A DNA stretch of 6,318 nucleotides from Gammaproteobacteria bacterium (lineage in GTDB: Bacteria; Pseudomonadota; Gammaproteobacteria; HK1): contig JAJECB010000512.1 of NCBI GenBank assembly GCA_022822245.1, positions 1 to 6,318 on the forward strand, read 5' to 3'. The position numbers and the translations under genes were made by a program. How positions within the stretch are numbered: the first letter of the stretch is position 1; every line of letters starts with the position of its first letter. The notes beneath the pieces were generated by a model. The model ran no database searches, was not told the DNA's origin, and saw only the letters and a program-made list of their open reading frames with translations. Shown here piece after piece: positions 1-5,926 of this stretch.

Positions 1-307
1 TCCCGCCGGCGCCGCCGAGCATCCCGCCCAGATCCCCCATGGAGCGGACCTCGGTCTGCAGCTTGCGGTCGAGACTCTTCATCGCGTCGTTCATCGCGAC
101 CTGGAGGAGCTTCTCGAGGAGACGCGCATCGCCGCGCGCGACCAGCTCGGGCGCGATCGTCACCTTGCGGACCTTGCGGATGCCGTTCACGCGCACCCGA
201 ACCTGTCCCTTGCCAGCCGAGCCCTCGCTCTCGATGGCCTTCATCTTCCTCTGCATCCGCCGGAGCTGGCGGACCTGCCTGGTGGTCTGTCCGAGTTTCT
301 TCAACAT
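1..307 (-). CDS. ybaB: YbaB/EbfC-family nucleoid-associated protein (3' end cut by window edge)
   Basis: Small DNA-binding protein of the YbaB/EbfC family, which forms dimers, coats the nucleoid and is usually encoded between dnaX and recR. The visible 102 codons begin MLKKLGQTTRQVRQLRRMQ, a basic amphipathic N-terminal helix. The family core follows: a Gly-rich turn (GSAGKGQVRVRVNG, about residues 29-42), then KVTIAPEL, then a helix with the conserved A-NDA-K pattern (AMNDAMKSLD, about 71-80). The fragment ends in a Gly/Met-rich tail (MGDLGGMLGGAGG), typical of the family C-terminus, so only a few residues should be missing. The ATG at 307 is chosen because it gives the normal family N-terminus and has GGAG 10 nt upstream. 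It lies 37 nt after the dnaX stop, so the two are probably co-transcribed. Family assignment is from remembered motifs; its exact DNA target is unknown. Confidence 0.9.
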   Translation of the reverse strand, partial: MLKKLGQTTRQVRQLRRMQRKMKAIESEGSAGKGQVRVRVNGIRKVRKVTIAPELVARGDARLLEKLLQVAMNDAMKSLDRKLQTEVRSMGDLGGMLGGAGG

Positions 308-317
308 GAAAGGTGGG

Positions 318-321
318 CTCC
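318..321 (-). promoter_or_regulatory. Shine-Dalgarno site of ybaB
   Basis: GGAG on the minus strand, ten nucleotides before the ATG at 307, inside the 37-nt dnaX-ybaB spacer. It supports the chosen ybaB start and separate initiation after dnaX termination. The spacing is slightly long, so the site is likely but not strong. Confidence 0.5.
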
Positions 322-344
322 GATCAGCGCTCGCGCCGCCGGGG

Positions 345-2198
345 TCAGCCGTTCGCGGGCTCCGCGGGAGCCCCGGAACGGCGGGTGGAGACGATGGATC
401 CGCCGAACGCCTTCTGGTATTCGCGAACGACGGGCGGGGGTTCGACCTCGAGCGACGGCGCCGCCTCGCTGGGCGTCCGCCGTTTCCGGGACCGGGCCGC
501 CTCGCCGGGCGCCCGCCGCTTGCGGGATCCGGCGGATCGCGAGGAGGACCGGCGCGGGGTGGAACGGGAAGGAGGCTTCCGCGGACTCGCCGGGGTCGGC
601 GGCTTGTCCAGCCGGGCCACGAGATCCTCGAAGGCCGCGAGACGCGGCATCTCGACGAGTTTCAGGAGGGCCATCTCGAGATGGAAACGCGGCTCGGGGG
701 ACCAGCGCAGCCCCTGCTCGGCCTGGGTCAGGACATCGAGGCTCCGGAGGAGATCCTCGTCGGAGAACGTGTTCGCCAGCCCGGCGAGGTGCTCCCGCTC
801 GCCCACCCACTCGAGGAGCTCGGGCTTCTTCGGGACGGCGCGGGCGACGATCACGTCCCGCAGGTAATGGGTCAGGAGCAGCACGAAGTGGCGCAGATCG
901 CGTCCGCCGTCCACGAGTTCGCGGACGACCTCGAACACCGCCCCCCGGTCGGCCTCCCCGATCGCGGCGGCCACCCGGCGGCACAGCGCCACATCGGGAA
1001 CTCCCAGGATGTCGCTCACCGCCTCCGCGGTGATGGGGCCGTCCACCGCGCCGATGACCTGGTCGAACGCGGAGAGCGCGTCGCGCAGACTGCCCTGCCC
1101 GACCCGGGCGACCTGGTGGAGGGCGTCGTCCCCGACCTCGACCTGCTGGTCGTCGGCGATTTCGCGGAGTCGCGCGGCAATCACCCGGGGCGCCACGGTG
1201 CGGAACTCGAACTCCTGGCACCGCGACAGGATCGTGTCGGGGATCTTGTGGATCTCGGTCGTGGCGAACAGGAACTTCACGTGGGGAGGTGGTTCCTCGA
1301 GGGTCTTCAGCAGCGCGTTGAAGGCCTCGCGACTCAGCATGTGCACTTCGTCCACGAGGAAGATCCGGAACCGGTCCCGGGCGGGGGCGTAGTGCGCCGT
1401 CTCGATGATCTCGCGGGCGTTCGCGACGCCGCTGTGGCTCGCCCCGTCGATCTCGGGCACGTCCCGGGAATAGCCGCCGGCGATCTCCCGACAGGAGTGG
1501 CAGTCGCCGCAGGGCTCGGGGTTCGGTCCGTCGGTGGCGCGGCAGTTCAGCGCCTTGGCGAGGATGCGGGCCGTCGAGGTCTTGCCCACGCCGCGCGGGC
1601 CGGCGAACAGGAACGCGTTCCAGATCCGACCCTTGCCGATCGCGTTCTGGAGGGTCCGGGCGATGGCGTCCTGCCCGACGAGGTCGGAAAAGACCTGGGG
1701 GCGATAGCGGAGGGCGAGCACCTGGTAGCCGGGAGCGGCGGCCGGGGGCGGGTCGGGCGCTGACGCGGAATCGCCGGGATCAGACGGGGGCGGGGAAGGC
1801 TCTTGCGGCGCCGCGACGGGGGACGGGGAAGCCTCTTCCGGCGCCGCGACTGGGGGCGGGGAAGGCTCTTGCGGCGCCGCGACTGGGGGCGGAGAAGGCG
1901 CCGCCGACGCGGTGACTGGGGCGGACTCCTTCGACGGGCGAGGATCCGTCGTCCCGGAAGCCGACGGCTCCGTTTCGACGGGCGTCGTTCCGGTCCCGGG
2001 CGAGGTTTCGGGATGGGCGCCGGACTCGGCCTCCGCCGGAGGCGCGTCAGAGTCGGGATCTGTCGCCGGCGCGTCAACCGGCGGCGGCGGCGTTGGCGGC
2101 GGGGACCGCTTCGGCTCGGGCGGCGGGGGCCGCTTCGGCTCCGGCTCGGGCGGCGGGCCGAAGAGGGAGGGAGCGCCGGGGGATTTCGGTGGGGTCAT
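345..2198 (-). CDS. dnaX: DNA polymerase III clamp-loader subunit tau/gamma with a long proline-rich N-terminal extension
   Basis: ATPase subunit of the DNA polymerase III clamp loader, which opens and loads the beta sliding clamp onto primed DNA. It has 617 residues. Residues 1-157 are a low-complexity Pro/Ala/Ser/Glu extension. The family core starts at Y158 (YQVLALRYRPQ). Motifs seen: Walker A GPRGVGKT (200-207); four zinc-binding cysteines C219, C230, C233, C236; Walker B and following LVDEVHMLS (281-289); sensor 1 FATTE (311-315); SRC arginine-finger motif (325-327); sensor 2 GSLRDA (369-374). Domain III ends near 525. A short basic tail follows, with a repeated SRKRR element and a final VVREYQKAFGGSIV segment like the C-terminal end of many DnaX proteins. 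Without the extension the protein is about 460 residues, nearer to E. coli gamma (431) than tau (643). The ATG at 2198 is the first start after the tRNA gene. No in-frame ATG, GTG or TTG occurs between it and the GTG inside the core (V160). No Shine-Dalgarno sequence is visible. Confidence 0.96.
   Translation of the reverse strand: MTPPKSPGAPSLFGPPPEPEPKRPPPPEPKRSPPPTPPPPVDAPATDPDSDAPPAEAESGAHPETSPGTGTTPVETEPSASGTTDPRPSKESAPVTASAAPSPPPVAAPQEPSPPPVAAPEEASPSPVAAPQEPSPPPSDPGDSASAPDPPPAAAPGYQVLALRYRPQVFSDLVGQDAIARTLQNAIGKGRIWNAFLFAGPRGVGKTSTARILAKALNCRATDGPNPEPCGDCHSCREIAGGYSRDVPEIDGASHSGVANAREIIETAHYAPARDRFRIFLVDEVHMLSREAFNALLKTLEEPPPHVKFLFATTEIHKIPDTILSRCQEFEFRTVAPRVIAARLREIADDQQVEVGDDALHQVARVGQGSLRDALSAFDQVIGAVDGPITAEAVSDILGVPDVALCRRVAAAIGEADRGAVFEVVRELVDGGRDLRHFVLLLTHYLRDVIVARAVPKKPELLEWVGEREHLAGLANTFSDEDLLRSLDVLTQAEQGLRWSPEPRFHLEMALLKLVEMPRLAAFEDLVARLDKPPTPASPRKPPSRSTPRRSSSRSAGSRKRRAPGEAARSRKRRTPSEAAPSLEVEPPPVVREYQKAFGGSIVSTRRSGAPAEPANG
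456..527 (-). repeat. Two-copy 36-bp tandem repeat in the dnaX tail
   Basis: DnaX residues 558-569 (SRKRRAPGEAAR) and 570-581 (SRKRRTPSEAAP) are adjacent 12-residue copies in the basic, probably disordered C-terminal tail. The basic SRKRR core is identical in both. The repeat is seen directly in the translation. A DNA-contacting or spacer role is inference only. Confidence 0.75.
1785..1898 (-). repeat. 33-bp tandem repeat encoding SPPPVAAPQE units in the DnaX extension
   Basis: An 11-residue period runs through DnaX residues 101-138: PSPPPVAAPQE, PSPPPVAAPEE, ASPSPVAAPQE, then a partial PSPPP. At DNA level the 33-bp units are nearly identical, so recent slippage or unequal exchange is likely and copy number may vary between strains. 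The units keep the reading frame. The repeat sits about 20 residues before the conserved ATPase core and would form an extended, flexible linker. Confidence 0.85.
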
Positions 2199-2210
2199 GG
2201 GGGCGCCCGG

Positions 2211-2300
2211 TGGCGGAGGGGGTGGGATTCGAACCCACGGTACCGTTGCCGGTACACCAGCTTTCCGGGCTGGCCAATTCAGCCACTCTTGCACCCCTCC
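2211..2300 (-). tRNA. tRNA-Ser (anticodon GGA), CCA encoded
   Basis: Decodes serine codons UCC and UCU. The 90-nt gene folds fully. The acceptor stem is GGAGGGG/CCCCTCC with discriminator G73 and a genomic CCA. The D stem is CAA/TTG, and the anticodon stem is CCAGC/GCTGG around the loop CCGGAAA. The long variable arm is GTACCG-GCAA-CGGTAC, and the T stem is GTGGG/CCCAC with loop TTCGAAT. The long variable arm and G73 are standard serine identity features. The odd point is position 33, just before the GGA anticodon, which is C and not the nearly universal U. Otherwise nothing looks degenerate, so I treat it as functional. The 3' end lies 12 nt before the dnaX start codon, so the tRNA and dnaX are probably on one transcript. 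A tRNA-Ser upstream of dnaX is also known in Bacillus. Confidence 0.96.
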
Positions 2301-2318
2301 GGGGCGGCGGAACCGGGG

Positions 2319-2348
2319 ATTCTAAGGGAGTCCTCCCGGCTCCGTCCG
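2319..2348 (-). promoter_or_regulatory. Possible sigma-70-type promoter for tRNA-Ser and dnaX
   Basis: On the minus strand, TAGAAT at 2324-2319 matches the -10 consensus at five of six positions and stands out in very GC-rich surroundings. A weak -35-like CGGACG at 2348-2343 lies 18 nt upstream. Transcription would start near 2312, giving a leader of about a dozen bases before the tRNA 5' end at 2300. The stretch after the -10 is almost all G and C, as in stable-RNA promoters subject to stringent control; that regulation is inference. The -35 box is poor. Confidence 0.4.
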
Positions 2349-2353
2349 AGCCG
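2326..2353 (-). terminator. GC-rich inverted repeats after the RND gene, possible weak terminator
   Basis: Just downstream of the transporter stop, a perfect 6-bp stem CGGCTC/GAGCCG with a 5-nt loop (2353-2337) is followed directly by a second inverted repeat GGGAG-GA-CTCCC (2337-2326). Only TT follows, not a U tract, so this is not a standard intrinsic terminator. It could slow polymerase or stabilise the mRNA end. It also overlaps the proposed promoter for the tRNA. Low confidence in function; the base pairing itself is directly visible. Confidence 0.25.
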
Positions 2354-2359
2354 CCTCTG

Positions 2360-5300
2360 TTACGGGCCGGGGGTGGCTTCCGAGAGCGACGCTCCCGCGA
2401 GTTCCGGCGCGCGCCCTGCCCGCCCGCTCCTCCGGGAGCGACCGCGGAAGGCGTCGAGACGCCCGGTGAGCGCGTCGAGCGAGTCGTAGGTCACCGGCAC
2501 CACGACCAGCGTGAGCACGGTGGCGACCGTGAGTCCGAAGATCACGGCGACGCCCATCGAGGCCCAGAACTGGGAGCTCTCGCCCCCCGTCGAAACCGCG
2601 AGGCCGAGGAAGTCGATGTTCAGCCCGAGCGTCAGCGGCACCAGTCCGAGGACGGTCGTCACCGCCGTGAGGAGGACCGGACGCAGCCGGATGGAGCCCG
2701 CCTCCACGACCGCCTCCTTCCGGGACATCCCCTTCTCCCGCAACTGGCGGATGAAGTCGCAGAGCACGATCGCGTTGTTCACCACGATGCCCGCGAGCGA
2801 GATCACCCCGATCCCGGTCATGATGATGCCGAAGGGCGTGCCGGTCAGCATGAGTCCCCACAGCACTCCGATCACCGACAGGGCAACCGAGGTGATGATC
2901 GTGAGCGGCAGGACGAGCGAATCGAACTGCGTGACGAGCACCATGAGGATCAGCAGCAGCGCGATCACGAAGGCGCGGGAGAGAAACGCGGTGGCCTCGA
3001 GTTCGTCCTCGTTCGCGCCGGAGAACTCCCATCGGTAACCCGGCGGCCACTCCATCCCCTCGAGCGCGGCGGCGACCTCCTCGCGCACGCTCGCCTCGGT
3101 TCGCCCCGACTCCCGAACCACGTCCCCCTCGATCGTCGCGACCCGGTTCATGTCCACCCGACGAACCGCCGACGGTCCCACGCCGTGCGCCAGCTCGGCC
3201 ACGGTGCGGATCGGAACCGGGATGCCGTCCTCGTCGGGGACGGTCAGCTCGGCGATGTCGTCGAGCGACCTGCGGGCGTCGGGCGCAAGCCGCACCCGGA
3301 TGTCGTGCTCATCCTCGCCGACCCGGTACTTGGAGGCTTCGGCGCCGAGGATGCCGGTCTGGATCGTCGCCGCGATGACCTGGGTGCTGACGCCGGCGCG
3401 CATCGCTTCCTCCCGGTCCACCTCGACGCGCAGTTCCGGCTTGCCCCGGTCGAGGTCGTCGTCCAGGTTCACGAGCCCCACGATGCCGCGGATCCGCGAC
3501 ATCGCCGTCTCGGTCAGCCGGGCGATCTCGTCGAGGTCGTCGCCCAGGATGCGCACCGAGACCGGCGCCCCGGTCGGGGGGCCGTCCTGGGGGGCGTCCA
3601 CCTTGACCGTGGCGCCCACGATGTCGGACAGCCGCGCCCGCACCGCCTCCATCGTGGTGAACGTGTTGCGCACGACCCGATCCGTCCGCTCTTCGAGGTA
3701 GAGGGTGACCTGACTCGTCGTCGGGCTGCCGTCGCCCCCGCCGCCCGGATTCATGCTGACCCCGGTGCTCCCGACATTCGCGATGAGATGCCGCATGTCG
3801 GTCGTGTCCGCCGTGCGTTCCTCGATCCGGCGCACGACCGCATCGGAGGTGTCGAGCGTCGAGCCGGCGGGGGTGTCCACGCTCACGACGATCTGCCGCG
3901 GCTGGACCTCCGGAAAGAGCTCGACTCCCTGCCCCAGAACCGCGTAGAGGCCGGCGGTGACCACCAGCACCGCGCACATCGTCCAGATCAGGCCGGAGCG
4001 GTGGTCCGTGATGTAGGCCGTCGGGGCCGCGCCCCTCCCCGATCCGAGGACCGCGCCCGCGGCCCGGCGCAGGGCGCGCGCGACGCTCCAGCCGAGCCAC
4101 AGGATCCCCTGCATCGCGAACGCGGCCACGCCGACAGCGGCCAGCCCCATCACCGCGGGGAGCAGGGCGTTCGTCTGGAAGAACATCCCGCCGAGAGCGA
4201 GGGCCGCGGCTACCGCCAGGAAGGCCACGAAGACGCCGGGGAGGAGCCAGTTCCGCAGGAACCAGCTCCGCGACCCCGCGTCGGGCCCGGACTCGAGCAT
4301 CCAGGTCAGCAGCTTCCGGTAGCCGCGCCGGAAGGCGTGCTCCCGCAACGGACCCGCGTCGCCCTCGCGACGCGGTGGCTTCATCAGCCAGGCGCACAGC
4401 GTCGGGTTGATGACGAGCGCCACGACGAGCGAGGCGGTGAGTCCGATGATGAGGGTCACCGGCAGGTAGGACATGAAGTTGCCGATGATCCCGGGCCAGA
4501 TCAGCAGCGGCGAGAAGGCGCACAGCGTCGTGATCGTGGAAGCGATCACCGGACGGGCGACCTCGACCGTGCCGGCATAGGAGGCCTCGGGCCCGGTCTC
4601 GCCCATCTCGCGGTGGCGGTAGATGTTCTCCACGATGACGACCGCGTTGTCCACCAGCATCCCCAGCATGAGGATCAGGCTGAACAGCACCATCATGTTC
4701 AGGGTGTAGCCCAGCCAGCCCAGCACGAGGAACGAGGCCATCATCGAGAGGGGAATCGCGACGCCCACGAAGAACGAGTTCCGGAAGCCCACGAACGCCA
4801 TCAGGCAGGCGACCACGAGGAGAAGCCCCGAGATCACGTTGTTCTCGAGCTCGTTCACCATGCGGCGGATCTCCACCGAGATGTCCCCCACGACGGCGGT
4901 CCGGATCCCGGCGGGGAGCTGTTCCTCCCACCGATCGAGCTCCTCGTGGACCGCGTCCGCGACCGACACGAGGTTCGCGCCGGTCCGCTTCTCGACCGCG
5001 AGCGTCACCGACGGTTCGCGATCCACCCGGGACCGGGTGGCCTCGTCCTCGAACCCGAAGACGACCTCCGCCACGTCGCGCACGAAAACGGGCTGCCCGT
5101 CGCGGACCTTGATCACGAAGTCCTCGATCTCGGAGGGATCCCGAACCTCGGCGGGCAGCCGGATCAGGTAGTCCAGACCCCCCACGGCGACCTCGCCGCC
5201 GGGCACGTTCCGGTTCTCCCGGGCCACCGCCACGACGATGTCCGAGAGGCTCAGCTCGAAGTAGGAGAGACGCCGGGGATCCACATGGACGTGGACCTCC

Positions 5301-5839
5301 CGGTTCCGGTCGCCGATCAGGTTCACCCGATTGACTCCCGGGATCGCCTCGAAGTCCTCCTGCATGTCCTCGGCGACTTCGGTGAGCTGGGACGTCCCCA
5401 CCGGACCCGAAAGGGTCATGAGGAGGATCGGGACCTGCGAGAAGTCCACGTCCTGGACCCGGGGGTCCTCCGCCTCGACCGGAAGGTCGGGTTTCGCGAG
5501 ATCCACCTTCTCGCGCACGCTGGCGAGCGCGGTGTCGAGGTCCTCGTCGGGGTTGAACTCGATCGCGATGCTGGAGAGCCCTTCACTCGTCGTGGAGGTC
5601 ATCTCGCGGACCCCGGTGAGCGCCTTCAGCTCCGTTTCGACGGGACGGGTGACGAGCGTCTCCATGTCCGTCGGGCTGACGCCGGGGTACACCGTGTAAA
5701 CGACGATGAACGGAATCTCGACCTCGGGGAACGACTCCCGCGGCATGGAGACGTACACGCCGGTCCCGCCGAGACAGAGGATCAGGATCAGGAAGTACAC
5801 CGTCAGTCGGTGCCGGATCGCGTAACGGGTGATGCGCAC
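2360..5839 (-). CDS. RND-family efflux transporter, inner-membrane permease subunit
   Basis: Proton-driven RND (AcrB-like) pump that, with its adaptor and an outer-membrane channel, would export substrates from the periplasm or membrane. The substrate cannot be told from sequence. It has 1159 residues against about 1030-1050 for AcrB-type proteins. TM1 is about 12-30, followed by the first porter domain (PRESFPEVEIPFI, 33-45). TM2-TM6 lie in 336-485, including the TM4 signature GMLVDNAVVIVENI (393-406). TM7 is about 616-635, with ELFPEVQPRQ after it, then the second porter domain. TM8-TM12 lie in 953-1117, including AGIVVNNAIVL (1016-1026) in TM10 and RLRPVLLT (1051-1058). Against AcrB, D407 is kept (D397), D408 is N398 and K940 is N1021; R971 and T978 appear kept (R1051, T1058). 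Residues about 516-612 hold an insertion with two further hydrophobic stretches. It lacks the VDAAIV-type signature of heavy-metal RND pumps. The start is GTG at 5839 with GAGGAA just upstream. The C-terminal 30 residues are a basic, polar tail. It follows the adaptor gene in one operon. Confidence 0.95.
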   Translation of the reverse strand: MRITRYAIRHRLTVYFLILILCLGGTGVYVSMPRESFPEVEIPFIVVYTVYPGVSPTDMETLVTRPVETELKALTGVREMTSTTSEGLSSIAIEFNPDEDLDTALASVREKVDLAKPDLPVEAEDPRVQDVDFSQVPILLMTLSGPVGTSQLTEVAEDMQEDFEAIPGVNRVNLIGDRNREVHVHVDPRRLSYFELSLSDIVVAVARENRNVPGGEVAVGGLDYLIRLPAEVRDPSEIEDFVIKVRDGQPVFVRDVAEVVFGFEDEATRSRVDREPSVTLAVEKRTGANLVSVADAVHEELDRWEEQLPAGIRTAVVGDISVEIRRMVNELENNVISGLLLVVACLMAFVGFRNSFFVGVAIPLSMMASFLVLGWLGYTLNMMVLFSLILMLGMLVDNAVVIVENIYRHREMGETGPEASYAGTVEVARPVIASTITTLCAFSPLLIWPGIIGNFMSYLPVTLIIGLTASLVVALVINPTLCAWLMKPPRREGDAGPLREHAFRRGYRKLLTWMLESGPDAGSRSWFLRNWLLPGVFVAFLAVAAALALGGMFFQTNALLPAVMGLAAVGVAAFAMQGILWLGWSVARALRRAAGAVLGSGRGAAPTAYITDHRSGLIWTMCAVLVVTAGLYAVLGQGVELFPEVQPRQIVVSVDTPAGSTLDTSDAVVRRIEERTADTTDMRHLIANVGSTGVSMNPGGGGDGSPTTSQVTLYLEERTDRVVRNTFTTMEAVRARLSDIVGATVKVDAPQDGPPTGAPVSVRILGDDLDEIARLTETAMSRIRGIVGLVNLDDDLDRGKPELRVEVDREEAMRAGVSTQVIAATIQTGILGAEASKYRVGEDEHDIRVRLAPDARRSLDDIAELTVPDEDGIPVPIRTVAELAHGVGPSAVRRVDMNRVATIEGDVVRESGRTEASVREEVAAALEGMEWPPGYRWEFSGANEDELEATAFLSRAFVIALLLILMVLVTQFDSLVLPLTIITSVALSVIGVLWGLMLTGTPFGIIMTGIGVISLAGIVVNNAIVLCDFIRQLREKGMSRKEAVVEAGSIRLRPVLLTAVTTVLGLVPLTLGLNIDFLGLAVSTGGESSQFWASMGVAVIFGLTVATVLTLVVVPVTYDSLDALTGRLDAFRGRSRRSGRAGRAPELAGASLSEATPGP

Positions 5840-5910
5840 GGGGTTCCTCAGCGGGAGCGGTCGGGGTGGCGAAGCAGGGTCGGCGCCCCGATCACGGGTT
5901 CGTCAGCGGG
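5837..5910 (-). repeat. Imperfect direct repeat of the RND start region
   Basis: On the minus strand, CCCGCTGAGGAACCCCGTG (5855-5837) covers the Shine-Dalgarno site and GTG start of the transporter. CCCGCTGACGAACCCGTG (5910-5893) lies upstream in the same spacer. The copies differ by one substitution, which damages the Shine-Dalgarno core in the upstream copy, and by one missing C. The remaining sequence of the 87-nt spacer between adaptor and transporter (5840-5926) shows nothing else I can support. Confidence 0.7.
5844..5849 (-). promoter_or_regulatory. Shine-Dalgarno site of the RND transporter gene
   Basis: GAGGAA on the minus strand, four nucleotides before the GTG at 5839. It fixes GTG as the start; the protein then begins MRITRYAIRH, a typical short cytoplasmic segment before TM1 of RND pumps. 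The site lies inside the downstream copy of a direct repeat. Confidence 0.7.
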
Positions 5911-5926
5911 CGAGGCGGGAGGGAGA

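Noticed and set aside
39..1763. 574-codon open frame on the plus strand, opposite dnaX and ybaB
   Set aside because: It is an antisense shadow: it runs across the well-supported dnaX core and ybaB, has no recognisable domain, and long stop-free antisense frames are expected at this GC content.
345..2198. Programmed frameshift site in dnaX giving separate tau and gamma
   Set aside because: No A-AAA-AAG-like slippery heptamer or long A or U run was seen on the coding strand; the only mild candidate, AAGAAG in the VPKKPE region, is not slippery.
2199..2294. Longer dnaX starting at a GTG inside the tRNA (32 more residues)
   Set aside because: Those codons are tRNA sequence with strict secondary-structure constraints, and the ATG at 2198 is available just after the tRNA.
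2211..2300. tRNA-Ser as an attachment site for an integrated element
   Set aside because: The 3' end is followed after 12 nt by dnaX and no integrase or repeated tRNA end is visible in the window.
1803..2489. 228-codon plus-strand frame across the dnaX 5' end, the tRNA and the RND 3' end
   Set aside because: Its translation is an Arg/Gly-rich low-complexity product and it spans a tRNA gene on the other strand; it is a composition artefact.
3309..4931. 540-codon minus-strand frame inside the RND gene in another phase
   Set aside because: It is rich in Arg, Gly and His with no domain signature and lies wholly within the continuous RND reading frame.
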